Positions 47,340-59,371 are shown, numbered from the stretch's first letter. The stretch: DNA of 64,000 nucleotides from Roridomyces roridus (GCA_029378245.1 JARKIF010000082.1:79961-143960), one strand, 5' to 3'. The notes: generated by a model from the letters alone, not told the origin. Numbers and translations: made by a program.

Positions 47340-47690
47340 ATGAATCCCGATCTCAGAGCCATAATGACAAGTAACGGGCCGCCACTTAAACGGGACAGAT
47401 TCGGCTCCTCTTGTCGTCCTCCGAATCTGAGCTGGCACAGCTCGACACGCAAATCCACCGGATTGTATCAGCTCTTCGCGAGCTGAAGCGGCGCAGAGTC
47501 ACCAAGAAGCAGCTCGTCGCCGATTTGACACGCGCATTGTCATCGTCTCGTTCCGACGCAGATTTTGACCGAAATCTTCAACCTCATTTGTCGAGCGGCG
47601 CACATCGAATCCGGTTCTTGACGGGAGCTGCCACCTTTGTCCTCGTACATATTCGCTATTGTCGCCTGGCATCTCTGAGCCTGAGCAGAG
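47340..47690 (+). pseudogene. F-box protein relic (copy 1)
   Basis: Similar to the F-box gene at 59512. ATG at 47340 opens MNPDLRAIMTSN, but a deletion of several bases near 47383 puts the rest (SSSESELAQLDTQIHRIVSA, then RELKRRRVTKKQLVADL) out of the starting frame. The F-box itself (RLVPTQILTEIFNLIC) needs another shift and then degenerates. No intact product. Confidence 0.65.
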
Positions 47691-50255
47691 GTGAAGACAC
47701 CTCCGATGATTCACCGGATCCTTGCTACCGATCAGCGGAACCTCCGCGTCATGAGTTTCCATTGTATGAGGAAAACCACGAACGGCAGCGACCTCTCCGT
47801 CGGAACCACCGATCTCGGACTCATCTCATGGCTTGCATGCCGAATTCTGGTCATGTATGGGCTGTTTTAGATGTTGGGTACCGCAACTAACTCGCTGTTA
47901 GCGTTCGGGAACCCTCAACACCTCGGTCTAGCGCTTGTGTGTATCCAGCTCGTCTCCATGGGCAGTCTTTTATCTTTACCAGACAAAGGCACTTTGGGAA
48001 ATTATCGTCTCGAATTGCTTGTTGTGGTGGTATCAGGTCAGTCTTCTTTGCTCGTCTCCAACGACCTCTCAATTATGCTCAGGACTAGTCGCAGCAAGGG
48101 GGGACCATTATTGAAGGCTGCACGATTGGTGGAAAACTTGTGGAGAACTCTACTACCAGTGAGTTCCCTTCCGCTTTCCTTCGTCAAGTGGCTCATCTTC
48201 ACACTTAGAGAGTCGTCTTTTCCCCTCCGCCGCATCTTCCATCCTCACTGACTTTGGTTGGTGACTCTTGATACCGCTTCCATCCCTTCCATCGCCTCCA
48301 TCTCGATCCTGTAGCGGTCACTGTACTTTTCGGGCTGAGTTACGGAACAAAGCAATTATTCCACTTGAAGCACCGCCCCGATAGCCAAGGACGGCAGTGA
48401 CGGGCAGTCTCGTTAAGCCACCTTGACAGCGCTTTCAAGTCCACCATCAACCCGCTCTACGCTTTATCGTACAAATACGATGAGCTCATCCGCGGGCTCA
48501 TAGATGACCCGCTCGTTCTACTCTCGCGTCGAGCTGTGAGAATGGGGCCAAGCGCTGGGTGGCGTCGTGGATGATTCTTTTGTCCTTCCAGCGCGAGAAG
48601 GTGGTAACTCCTCCGGTGCGAAGAAGCTGCACGTTCAGAGGACGACACAGGTCCACGATAACTTGCATCAGGTATGGGCTCCTTTCCATGTCCTTTTCAA
48701 TCGCTAAATCGCTGTTAGCGGTCGGGTTTCGGCATTCTACACAATATATGACCCTCAATACCCATTCATCCCAGCTCTCGTGCGTATCCAGCTCGTCTCA
48801 GCGGACAATCTCTTAATCCCCAGCAGATAAATCTTGCACTTCGGGCGGGAGAGATTATGGTCTTTGAATCGCGGGGAAAAAACTCACGCGACTCCCTTTC
48901 GCCGCGGTGGTATTAGTTCCGCATGCGTTCTTGTTGAGCGTGTTCCCGAACCGCACCGTGAGCAATGGTCGCACGATTACTGGAGAAACTCGGTGTTATC
49001 TCGACTAACACGGAGCTGGGTGGCTCATCCCCATCTTCCCAGCCCGTCCCCGCGACCTCGTCTGCAACTTGACCGCATTTCCCATCCTTGCCTTCTCCAC
49101 CGATTCGCTCGCAACTGCAGATATTCGACGGCTTCTATCCCATCGTTCTCACTCTAGAGCTGCTGCATGGCATCCTCGCTCTACACGTTCAGTACACCGA
49201 TCTGGCCGCGAGGCATGCTGCGAAAAAGCACTCCATTGTACACTCAACGCCCTCTGCCCATCATCTCCCCGTGATTGACCGACACATTCGATCCATGTAA
49301 CACCATCAGCGGGGACACCATCCTCCACGAATCCTGTAGATCCCCAACAACATCTACGTGAGCTCGGCGTTGGATACACACTTCGAGAACCGCGCTGAGC
49401 AGACCATTGGCGACGAGGCGAGTTTCGCCCTTGCACCTGGGTGTGGCCGTGGCTCTGCAGATTCGATGCTCAGACCGGGAAACTTACGACATACAACATC
49501 TCGATCTTCTCAGCGCCAATCGCAGCAGGGGACGTCACTGACGGAGTGTCGCCTGCGTTTGTGCTGGGCGTGTGCACAAACTGGATGGTTATTGAAGGCT
49601 GGAAGAATCGACTACCCGTGAGTTTCTTCGCATCTTCCTTGGACCGATAACTCACCTCCACCCTTAGAATCGTACCGCACCTTTTCCGAGCTTGGTGCAT
49701 CTCCCATCCTTAACAATGCTGTTCCCATCATCCTCGACGGGTTCGCTCGCAATTACGGATGCTTGCTCGACCCTCCGGTTCCCACCCTAGACTGCAAGGC
49801 ACGTCGGGCTTGGCGACGACTACCTGCAGCACCCTTTCTCGATCATGGCTCTCACCGTCTTGACAAACTTCACTCTCACTCGCGAGACATTGATCTGTGG
49901 AACACGACGTCCTCTGCTATCTGTAGCATCACGCGCAGATCATCCGCAAGGTCCCCAGTGTCTCTCCGCCGGTCGGTGGCGTGTACCTCGCTACGACGAC
50001 CGTCCCCGCGTCTGCTGAATGTGGATGACGCGACGTCCCGCGATCTTTTGGTCAAGGGCGAGTTGGGCGTTGGGATACTATGCGAGCAGCTCTTTGGCAA
50101 CGAGGTGCGTTCCTTCCTTATACCCGGGTGCGGGCGTGGCTGACCTTGATGCAGGTTTCGCTGGTGCTCAGGATGACGAATTCGGAGCTGGGCCGTGGCA
50201 GACATGGAGGAGACTGGCGCAATGTTGCTCGCATATCCAAGAATTCCAGGCATGA
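47690..50255 (+). pseudogene. Decayed tandem protein-coding relics
   Basis: Two diverged segments share a motif: VCIQLVSMGSLLSLPDKG near 47940 and VRIQLVSADNLLIPSR near 48785. Later fragments read DGFYPIVLTLELLHGILALH (49130), GKLTTYNISIFSAPIAAGDV (49480) and CTNWMVIEGW (49580), each in a different frame. It looks like an F-box-associated, beta-propeller-like hypothetical family, but I cannot name it. Frames change too often for normal introns, although some GT-AG introns near 49620 and 48160 look real. Most likely two degraded copies. Confidence 0.4.
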
Positions 50256-50462
50256 TTAACGTGCATTTCCGACCGCCGCTGAATTGTAGAGTAGTTAATG
50301 TGATATAGTAAATGTGTGTATGAGTAGTGTAGATAGGAAGGATACAGGTGTGCTTGTGCTAAGTATACAATTGATGTGCTGTGGTACAAGTGTACAGTCC
50401 GCGTCCCAGAGAGAAGAATAAACGAAAGGAGCCGTGCCGTTCCCAAGGTCAGTGTCGGCCTG

Positions 50463-51821
50463 CTACCGGCCCATGCCCCATGTGCCTCCGTGACGTGCGC
50501 CCCGATGAAGGAACGACAAGAGCTCAACCTGCACCTCCCAGCCAAGCGATCCCCAGATCTCCTCTAGCCGCTTCACGCCGAGTTCTGCACGAACAACAGC
50601 CTCGCGATCCGGAACGATGGCAGACTCGGTCACCATGGACCGGCGAAACGACCCGTCCACGAGAACATAATTGCGCGTCGCCGGCAGGGAGAGACGACGC
50701 AGACAATGAAAGATGTGCACCCGTCGCATCCTGGGCAAAGATTCCCACCCGCCTGCGACGCCGGCCATATACCTCTTTAATGCGTCCAAATCAGGATCGT
50801 CGAGAACCTCCCTCGAGCATCTCCCGGTCTTCGGCATCTCCTGCGGGACATGGCTGAGGAAGAACTGGATGACCGCCGTCTGGTGGTCGTCGGAGAGCAG
50901 GTCCCACACCTGTTGGAGCTGGTAAAAGCTGGTGTGGGCCTCAGTTGCCGCATGAGAGTTGGGAATGTGCAGCGACTCTGTCGCACGGGGGAAATCGCCC
51001 TGGAAGTGCTGCTGTACGGGCGGCCTGGCATGCTCACGCAGCTGGGAAAGAATCCAAACGCGCTCGTCGAGGGTCAGGGCCGACCACCCGTCAGCCAAAC
51101 CGCAGAATGCGCCGTCAGCCAGGACGATGTGATCCGTCGAAGAGGCGTGGGAGTCGTGGGCAGTTGGGGTTCGAGGGCGTGCCACCTCTGCGACTCGTGG
51201 CGTAGGAGGGTCATGGTTGTCTGCGGTCTTGGGGCCACGGAAGACATCGGTGAGCCTGGCGAGGAAGGGGACCCCCGCCTGGTTATCTCCTGCCTTTCCG
51301 TAGGCCTTGATCGCAACCACGAGGAGGCACGAGAGCAGCAGGGCCACTGAGAGCACTGTTGACTGGTCTCTGTGACCATTCGCAGCCGCAGCGTCTATCG
51401 ATGGCGGACAGCTATCACGCCGAATGAGCGCTCCGCTGTCAATGAGCGCTTGCAGGCGGGAAAGCTCGCTGAGTTGAGCTTTGACGTCGTTAGACGAGGA
51501 GACGACTGCAGGTTCGGCTGCTGGAGCTGGAGCTGGAGATGGAGATGCAGCGGGAGCCGGGGCTGGAGACGGAGAAGGAGCGAGGGAGGGAGAAGGACTC
51601 TGAGCTTGGAAAGGCTCGGCGAGTTGAGGGTGCAAGGGCGAGACCCAAATTTGGGCGGTGAAGAGAGACGAGGCGAGGGAGGGAAGCGACGGGACCCAGT
51701 GTCGGGCTGCGTCGAGTGTGTATGCGTGAAGACCCAAGACTTCGTCCGGGCTTTGCAAGTGAATGGCAATTTGAGCAAAGAGTGGGCCTATGAGGGTGAG
51801 GAGGATTCGGAATGCGTGCAT
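50463..51821 (-). CDS. Gene Y-C: single-pass membrane protein, unknown function
   Basis: The intact member of the Y family, 452 residues in one exon. ATG at 51821 opens MHAFRILLTLIGPLFAQIAI (hydrophobic). A Pro/Ala/Ser repeat stretch (residues about 73-106) and a short helical stretch (NDVKAQLSELSRLQALIDS) are followed by one membrane helix, STVLSVALLLSCLLVVAIKA (about 154-174). The cytosolic tail of about 275 residues has no known domain to my eye. It contains GWSALTLDERVWILSQLREH, SFYQLQQVWDLLSDDHQTAV and GVKRLEEIWGSLGWEVQVEL, three similar amphipathic helical motifs that may be repeats (L..W..L). No KEN is seen here. It shares a promoter with X-C. Confidence 0.7.
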   Translation of the reverse strand: MHAFRILLTLIGPLFAQIAIHLQSPDEVLGLHAYTLDAARHWVPSLPSLASSLFTAQIWVSPLHPQLAEPFQAQSPSPSLAPSPSPAPAPAASPSPAPAPAAEPAVVSSSNDVKAQLSELSRLQALIDSGALIRRDSCPPSIDAAAANGHRDQSTVLSVALLLSCLLVVAIKAYGKAGDNQAGVPFLARLTDVFRGPKTADNHDPPTPRVAEVARPRTPTAHDSHASSTDHIVLADGAFCGLADGWSALTLDERVWILSQLREHARPPVQQHFQGDFPRATESLHIPNSHAATEAHTSFYQLQQVWDLLSDDHQTAVIQFFLSHVPQEMPKTGRCSREVLDDPDLDALKRYMAGVAGGWESLPRMRRVHIFHCLRRLSLPATRNYVLVDGSFRRSMVTESAIVPDREAVVRAELGVKRLEEIWGSLGWEVQVELLSFLHRGARHGGTWGMGR

Positions 51822-52089
51822 GGCTACGAGATTGAGTAAACGAGTAATGAAATGAACGGGCGAGCATACCTGGAGATGGTGGTGGAAAGAGAAAGGTGTC
51901 GTAGTGGGTTTGATGGCTGAAAGACGCGTCTTCGCTCTTGTCTGGCTTCAAGTAGAGAGCAAATAGGCAATCAATGTCGTCCTGGTCACCAGACGCGTCT
52001 TGCAGGCGGCGAGAGCAGCGATGTCTTCATGCGCGCACGGGTGGCTGACACTGCATTAAACATTTACATCTTGATTCAGTACCACCACC
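51822..52089. promoter_or_regulatory. Shared X-C/Y-C promoter with two AGACGCGTCT sites
   Basis: In 268 bp between divergent starts the 10-bp palindrome AGACGCGTCT occurs twice, at 51922-51931 and 51991-52000. The second is about 90 bp before X-C. Confidence 0.7.
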
Positions 52090-53732
52090 ATGCCCTACTC
52101 GCTCTCAGCCCTCTTCGCCCTCCCTCGCAGCTTCGCAGGCCTGTTCTTTGCCAGCAAGGCTATTCACATCTCCACGCAGTCGCCGCCTGTTGTCAAGTAC
52201 ACGCCGACTCGCACCACCTCCATCTTCCTCGAGCCCACACGATGCCTTCCAAGCCCGACTTTCAGCGAGCAGTCTCAGCTCCCCTACGTCTTTATGTTTG
52301 GATTCGCCCTCGTCGTCATCGCCAGTGTCGTCTTCACCATCTGGTCGACCTTCAAAGACGCTCGTCGTGATGCGCCAACTCCAACGACAGCCGTACCACC
52401 AGAGCCCGACCCCGAGACAACAGCAGACGAATTCGACGCATGGCCACCGTGGCTCATGTTCCTGTCCCTCAATATCGCATTCTACCTCTCCTCCACCGTG
52501 ACGGTCATCCGAGCGTCTCCCACCCAGAGCTTGTTGCACGAGTTGATGCTATACCGCCTAGCAATGGTGGTCGAAGAGAGCCTCATATGTTTCCTCAGCC
52601 TTCTCCAGCACCTCCACGACCACGGCCTGCAGTATCTCAAGATCTTGCTCCTTGCCGCAGCCAGCCATTCCCTTGGATTCATGATCGTCATCGGTTATCG
52701 ACGTGCCCGAAAGTGGGTCCATGCACACTCAACAAGCCCAGTGCACTGGCATCCTTATTCTTGGATACTCCCACGCGGCATTATCCTCATCGGCCTTGCC
52801 CCCGGGTCCCGTTGGATCCCATGGCTGTATTACTACATTCTCGCCCGTTACACCCCTCTCCCAAGCCCCCAAGATATCCACGAGAATCTCGCATTGTCTT
52901 CAAGATCGTTGTCGGCAGGGACTCTACCGGTGTGTTCACTTCTTCCCCAGTCTGCCACATCCACTGATTGTTGAGCAGATCATCCTCGGCCCCCTTGCTC
53001 TTGTCATCGGTGCGATCGGCCTGCGAACGGCGGTAGACATTTTCTCGCAGTTTGTCTCCTTGGTCGGCGTCATAACCCAACTTCAAACGTGCCGCAAACT
53101 CCGTACTTCTTGTGTCTCCAGATGGCTGCTGCACATCTGCCTCGCCGCCCCCTTCGAGATTTATGCCGCTTCCGTGGCTGTGTTCATCTTATTGGAAGTA
53201 AACACGACAACCACCTTCCTTGGTCCCGAAGAACAGCAGCTCTTGGACCAACCGGTCAAGAACTTTCGAGATTTCCCGGGAGCAATGTGGGATATATTGC
53301 GAGTTTCTCGAATTGGTCACCGCACATGGAGGACCACTCAAGTTGAAGCGCTCCACAAGATTTGTTGTATGTTTGTAAACACGAGTAAAGTGTTGAATTG
53401 GGCTCAGAAATTGGTACCGTCCTTTTCATCTTTCCTCGTTCTTTGCTCATCTGTATTCCCAGATGATATTCGCGCCTGTGGTTATCATATATGGCTACAT
53501 CTACATTGTATGTACAACCTCCAAGGCTTTCGGTTCTTCCTCATATTCTCCCTAGATGCCTAGAGCGCGCAAGATTTACATTCTGGTCCGCATAGAGCAT
53601 TGGAAGTTCCGACGTCGACAGTATGTCCCTTGTTTCTTCGCCGTCCTTCTCTTCTGATATTTATCCAGGGCAATGTACCGTCAAATTCGCCTGAACAACT
53701 CGGTTGAGAATCGGCTTGCGGCAAACAACTAG
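52090..53732 (+). CDS. Gene X-C: multi-pass membrane protein, unknown function
   Basis: The intact reference copy of the X family. Exons 52090-52929, 52979-53413, 53463-53507, 53556-53620 and 53669-53732 add to 483 codons including the stop. All introns are about 48-50 bp with GT-AG ends. Hydrophobic segments lie at residues about 66-85, 110-130, 184-203, 225-242, 281-300, 329-352 and 426-440. The N-terminal loop has PTRTTSIFLEPTRC, conserved as TRTTPIFLEPTRC in X-B and TKTTPIYLPPTRC in X-A. The C-terminus is basic (HWKFRRRQ) and ends SVENRLAANN, with SVENRLA also present after the other two copies. No known domain is recognised. Divergent from Y-C and convergent with EH-C. Confidence 0.82.
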
Positions 53733-53819
53733 ATGACCAGAAGAAGTGCCTAACGCAGCGCCGGGTTCAAACATCGCGAGAGAGGATACTATACGGAGGG
53801 TCCAGAGTGGAGCTATCGG

Positions 53820-54080
53820 TGCGGCCATGAAGACTGTCGGGGACGCCCAACTTTTTTCGCCACCAGCAAACTTCCTACCTTCAAGATCCTATAGCGGTGT
53901 TTGTTCTTCGTCGTGTGAGTGACCTGTTGCTTCGCGAAATAGCTTTTTATCTAACAACTCTGTAGTGCGAGCAGTGCTTGGGTCGTCTAGTTTTTGTTCG
54001 CTTTCCGACCGCCGAGATTCAGGTTACATATACCCGCAGCTACATAGCTTGCACCTATCTTTTCTTTTCTTTCTTTCTAT
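53820..54080 (+). repeat. Conserved block after gene X-C (copy C)
   Basis: Same landmarks as after X-A and X-B, here on the plus strand in gene direction: GGGGACGCCCAACTTTTTTC at 53839-53858, CCACCAGCAAACTTCCTACC, then CAGTGCTTGGGTCGTCTAG near 53973 and ACATATACCCGC near 54024. Confidence 0.75.
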
Positions 54081-54290
54081 CTCTCCTCTGTATCTGGGTT
54101 CGAAATATATTATCTGCTTGCCTCATTCTTTCCGTGCGAACCTCGTATCGAAATGTAGACCCAACGACATCAGCGTGAGTCGGCGACTGGGAGCATTCGA
54201 AATGAAAAGCCAGAATTCAGGGAAGTTCTAAACAGGGATAGGTGTATGCGGGAAATGAGTCGACACAACGTCGCATTGGGGAGCCTCTTT

Positions 54291-55841
54291 TCAAATACCC
54301 GGGAAGTAGTTGGCCACATTGCGGATGTCCTCGATGAGAGCAGGGGGATTATCCAGTCCAGCAAAATGTCCGCCGAAATCGTGTACTAGCCGTTCATTAT
54401 CAGTCTGATCCATTTGAACAGAAATTGCTGGCACACACCTTTGTACGACACCAAATTCCCGACCTTGGCGACGTACTCTTCCGGCCAAAGCCCAAGATTA
54501 TATTCGTACTGGCTGAAAAGCAGTGGAGCGTCCGTCGGAGCTAGGGTATATACTGTGTGGAACCCATTCGGGTTCTGTGCGTAAATCCAGACCGAGGACA
54601 AGAAGGAGTGGGTGAGGTAGTAGAGCGAGACGGATGTCAGGATTGCGGTGTTGTCGAGTACGGACGGTGGTGAACCCGCGCGCGGGTCGGACCCTAGGGA
54701 TTTGGTGAGTGGACCTGGAAGAAACTCGGTTGAAGAACGCACAGAGTTTGAACTTTCCTCCGATCCATGCAAGCTGTCCGACAGGGTTATCATACAAAGC
54801 CAGCCCAATATCGTTTGGCTGAACACAGATGAGGTTGGTTGGGAATACAAGGTATCGCGAAGCCTACCTTGGTCGTCTGTTCAAGAAAATACCCATTTCC
54901 AATGGTGCTCCACTCTGCATTTCGCTGTAGCGTCACTTTCTGAGCATCCGACAAAGTGATGTTGTTGTCGGCGATATCTTGGGCCGTTGGCGGGGTAAAC
55001 GGCAAGAATGCGAAATGTGCGGCGCGAACAGTCTCGTTGAAAGAACTGTACAGGGAATATGCCACACCAGAGCCCTGCATTCATGTGAGCGTCATTTGGT
55101 AGACTATCATGGCAGATGCTCGTACCCAATCAGTTCCATGCACGGCATAGGTCGAATACCCCAGGACCTCGCTCATCAACGTGTTGAATATTCTGGCGGT
55201 ATCGTCGACGGTCGAATTCTGAGGCGGGGGGGAGGAGAAGACAAATCCGGGGAGAGAGGGAACCACAACATTGAACGAGACGTTCTTTCCACTGGTCGCG
55301 TTGAACAACGGTTGAGTTAATGGCTCGATCACTGGGAGGAACTCTTGGAAAGAGCCTAGATAGAGGAATTGAGAGGTGAATAACAGGTCGAGATGCAGTC
55401 GGCTCACCAGGCCACCCGTGAAGTAGAATGACGGGAATCGCGTCCGAAGCCTCCGATTTTTGGTGCACGAAATGCACGACTTGACCTTCGATCTCGGCGG
55501 TAAAGTGGTCGAGTCTATCGGAACATATGAGGTGGATCCCAGACAAGAAAACGCGACACCTACTGGTTCAACTCGGCTTCCTGCTTTCCCCAATCAAAAG
55601 TCGTCACCCATTCCGTGCGCAACTTGTCACGCAAGGTATCCAACTCGATGCCTTTGTCGACTCCAGCGGCGGGATACAGAGCCTGATCCGGCAGCCAGGT
55701 ATTATTGACGAGGGCCTTGAGGTGCGGAAGACCCTCTGAGAGGTCAATCTTGAAGGGCTTCAAATTAAACGTGTCGCGGGAGGCACCCAGCACAGTGGCG
55801 GCGAAAGCAGCGGTAATCACCAAGCGAAAAGTAAGGCCCAT
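54291..55841 (-). CDS. Secreted epoxide hydrolase, microsomal/EHN type (EH-C)
   Basis: Opens epoxides by water through an Asp ester. ATG at 55841 gives a signal peptide (MGLTFRLVITAAFAATVLGA), so it probably enters the secretory path. The N-terminal EHN domain has FKIDLSEGLPHLKALVNNTW and LRTEWVTTFDW. The oxyanion motif is HGWPG (near 55405) and the nucleophile Asp is in AVHGTDWG. A cap region has PNDIGLALYDNPVGQLAWIG, then a Tyr-containing helix SVSLYYLTHSFLSS. The catalytic His is in GGHFAGLDNPPALIEDIR. Stop TGA 54291-54293. About seven introns; length near 420 residues, usual for the family. It is the intact partner of the broken EH-B. A TTTAAAAG element lies about 25 bp upstream. Confidence 0.88.
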
Positions 55842-55867
55842 GTTGGGTTTCAGTGGTACAGACGACG

Positions 55868-55875
55868 TCTTTTAA
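55868..55875 (-). promoter_or_regulatory. TATA-like TTTAAAAG upstream of EH-C
   Basis: Identical octamer and similar spacing at 33927-33934 before EH-B. Confidence 0.45.
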
Positions 55876-55879
55876 AGGA

Positions 55880-57628
55880 ATTCAACAGATGAGTCCGGTT
55901 CGGGTTGTCATCCCGGCATTTTCAAGCACGCTTACTGATTCATGTCGCAATGGACTTGCAATCTGTAAGCAGTGGCAAAAATCAAGGATAATTACTCACA
56001 CAATCAGCGCCGTTCGGGACCCCTCAGACGCTGGTCGGAAAGGCACAACATTTGTGAGAAACTCCATAGTTCAGGACTGGTTGAATCTTTGATGCGAGAA
56101 TCCACGAGAATTTAGTAGGATTGAGCCGAAACAGGGAGGAATTGGAGCCAGGTTTCTTCCTTGTGCAACTTTTATCGCGACCTGGCAGCGCCTGCGCGCA
56201 TAAACTACATATCGAGTCTTCGTCATGATCACGGGTGAGTAAAGGCCGCTTCCAGAATGGGACAAATTGGGATGCATGGGGGACGCCAGAAAAGCTTTCC
56301 AGTCGGAATTGCCAGTGAGCTGAAGGAGATTCAACATCTCTGGAGACATGGCAAAGACATGGTGGTGGTTTCAGTTCAAGTTGTATTCTGATCTGATTAT
56401 GATGATGCCGCATCACGGCAAGTCACGTGCGCGCACTTCACCCACACCACCACCGTGGTCCACAACTTTCCCGCCAAGATAATCCACGAAATCATCTCTC
56501 CTGCCTTTCTTGTTCCTGATGCTGGATTCTCCAGCACATCTACCCAAACCTTCTTCATCCCCCGCGTCCAACCGGCCTCTGCCATCCTGCTCATGTCCAA
56601 ATCATGGCTGCGCGTAGCAACTCCCTACACCACAATGTTCGAAGCAGGGCACAAACTCAAGCCCTCGAAGGCGCACTCAGCGCGAATCCAATCTGGCAAA
56701 GCTCATTAAGAAGTGGGCGCGGGTACATACTAGCCCTACGGAAGATCCTGGGAAGACTTAGACGACGAATCTGGCCGATATCTGTCTCGTTCTTTGCGAG
56801 GCACTGGACAAGGGGGGTTTGTCACCACTGGAATGTGCCTATGATCGACCCAGCCCTGCGGCCATCACGCGTTGAACTGGCAAGTACAAGTAGTACTACA
56901 CGTACAATCAGCGTCGTTGTACTTACATCCATCTTATCAGATGAAAAATCACGATGAAGAATCACGGAGACTTCAGCGCAGCGGCGGGTCTCGCGTGGAC
57001 CACAGTACAAAGTAGCAATTTGCGATGTCTGACATCGCTTTCAAAATTCAAATCAGAACCCTTCCTCACAACCTGCGAACCCCTGGACGTCTGTCGACCT
57101 CTCCCATCGACGCATCCCGCTTATCCCCAGCCCGCGGACCTCACACCAGCCAAGTCGGCCCCTCTCCGATCCCACCCGAACGGCAAACACAAACCATGCT
57201 ACTTACACATTCGAGTCGTTCAACCGGAATCCCCTACGACTCCGACCCAGCGGCGGCTTGAATACGACATGCGTAGAAAAGCTACGTCAGTCTGCGGGTC
57301 ATTACCGCGTACGATTGCGATTACTACGTGTGATTCAAGTTGATTTCAAGGCATTAGGCGGTTATTGAGAATAGGTACAATTGCCAGGCGACCAAGCTTG
57401 TTCGACTTGTATTATTTTAGAGAGCAATCTGAAATCTTCAATCACGTCGGTCCATTTAGTCTCGACTCTCCAATGTACCAAGGTGCGTATCCCATTCAGT
57501 ACTGCGTGTACTGAAGGCGTAGTGAGCGACGTCGGCGGGTATTTTGCTGCTTTTGGAATTGATAGCCTGACACGGTGGGGTCTTCGTAGGATACAGACTG
57601 CAATGAAACCATGGGGTACCTACACATG
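55880..57628. other. Intergenic region EH-C to MYND gene
   Basis: About 1.75 kb. A minus-strand frame at 56349-56071 (MSPEMLNLLQLTGNSDWKAF) looks partly coding but is not recognised. A second one (56600-56397) is weak. I see no other features. Confidence 0.35.
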
Positions 57629-59371
57629 CTAGACGCCGTAAATTGAAGCGCGGTCGGTGAAGGGAATGATCCCAACGTCCACCCATGTAGTCGGGATTGC
57701 TTTCCACTGTTCCACCGAGACCCCTGCGTCGAGAATGAGAGGTCTTGAGAAGATAACTTGAGAATTTCCTATTGAAAGAAAGAAAAGAGTACGCACGGAC
57801 GCTGCGCTGAATCTGAGAGCATTTGCTGCTCCATCTCGTCTACCGCGCGCGCAATCTCCGGAAACTCGAACTCGGTCGACATCTGCTCCATCATGCCACC
57901 TGGGCCAACACCAATATTCTGCGGCCGTGGGTCATGGGAGCACACGAAGCGGAGGAATTGAGCGAGCATCGCTACAGCGCGGCGGTCGCCCGTTGTCAGC
58001 GCCTTGTCTCTACACGCCCGAAAGGCAGCACGGATAGGCGGATGTTGAAAGGACAAGTAAGCGCGATCGTGAATGGAAAAGATAATGTAGTCGTAGTCGG
58101 GTGACAGGTGGTTGAGTTGTGCAACTTGGAAAACGAGTGCCCCCGAGCGCTTGAAGCCCGTGAGTGGAGGGCCGATTCGAAGAGATGGTTGCTCGGGGTT
58201 CGAAGGCGTCAAATCCTCGAGCTGTAGCCATTTACCGCACTCTTTCTTATGTCCAGCTTTCCAATCTACCTTCTGACATTCACTGAGGGAGTTGCGGTAA
58301 GCAATCAGTAGAAGAGGAGAACAGACGCTAGTACGCACGGTGAGCAGTACAAAACCTCCCTCTGCATTGTATCCCAGCATCGTTTGCAGCGCGGGAACTT
58401 GGTCGTTGTCTCGTTAACTTCCAACACGTCCGACATTTTTGTTTGCCCCTCGCGCGTACCTCCATGGTTTGAGCGTAAGCTCCCTCGTCCATCTGATGCG
58501 CAACCCTTCTGAATGATTTGACCGCTTCCGAGTCTTCCCCGAAAAGCATGCTCAGTGCTTGACTGGGCTTGTCGCGTGGTTTGCAAGGTTTGGAACCAGT
58601 TTTCGTTTGAACGAGCTCGGGGAGTGGCAAGTCGAGGAACGAGCAAAGCGCAAAGTATACCACGAATCCTTCTAAGTTTCAGACGAGCCAAGTGTTCAGC
58701 TAGAAGTGAATCCTCACCAATCAAATAATTCCGTAGACAGAGAATTTTTGCTAGGGCGAGCCTTTCGCAGGGGTAGTCTTGGGCGATTGCTGCTCAGCGG
58801 CGATCGCATCCCACACTGGGTGAGAGATATAGTTTGGGGTGTCGGCGGGGCTCAAGGTCGGATTCTGGACCATCATCTCTTCCAAAAGATCGGGGAACAG
58901 GGAGCCATTTTGTCGGTGCGATTCGACGCTCATCTCTTTTCCGGCACAGCATCGGGCTTCGTTCATCTCAGGTATAGAGGTGCAAGCAGAGACCAGACCG
59001 GCGAGGATGATTTCGCCACGTCTCGCAGGGGAAGCTGAAATCCACCTCCGCCGCAGCTCATTCCCGACACAAAAGGGCGCAGCGTTTAGAGTCATCTGCA
59101 CCTGCATGCGGCACAGGTTCTTTTGCATCGAACGGATGCCGCCAATAACGTGGTCTCGGCTTTGAGGATCCTGCAAACGTGTGGTCTCTTTGTAGACTTT
59201 CCATCTTTCGGTGTGGAATGGCGCGGGGAGATCACGACTGGCGACTGCAGTAAATTCCAAGACCTGCTCCCACCTTTCCTCCCACGCGAGGGGGTCGGAG
59301 GAGGCTAGCTGTCTGTTGGGCGGGATTCCGGGGGTGTCTGCAGTTAGGTTGGTGGGGCGCAAAAATGGCAT
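57629..59371 (-). CDS. MYND zinc-finger protein
   Basis: A basidiomycete-expanded family with helical repeats and a MYND finger used for protein binding. ATG at 59371 gives MPFLRPTNLTADTPGIPPNR; the longer frame starts with TTG. The MYND Cys/His pattern is CKRCWDTMQREVLYCS, then after an intron ECQKVDWKAGHKKECGKW (58240-58410). The C-terminal domain has YDYIIFSIHDRAYLSFQHPP and ends PTTWVDVGIIPFTDRASIYG with TAG at 57629-57631. Near 58795 the frame is broken. ATCGCC occurs on both sides of an extra 17 nt, and without these the reading continues into AQDYPCERLALAKILCLRN. Either a small frameshifting insertion or an unusual exon structure. AGACGCGTCT lies 48 bp upstream. Confidence 0.75.
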
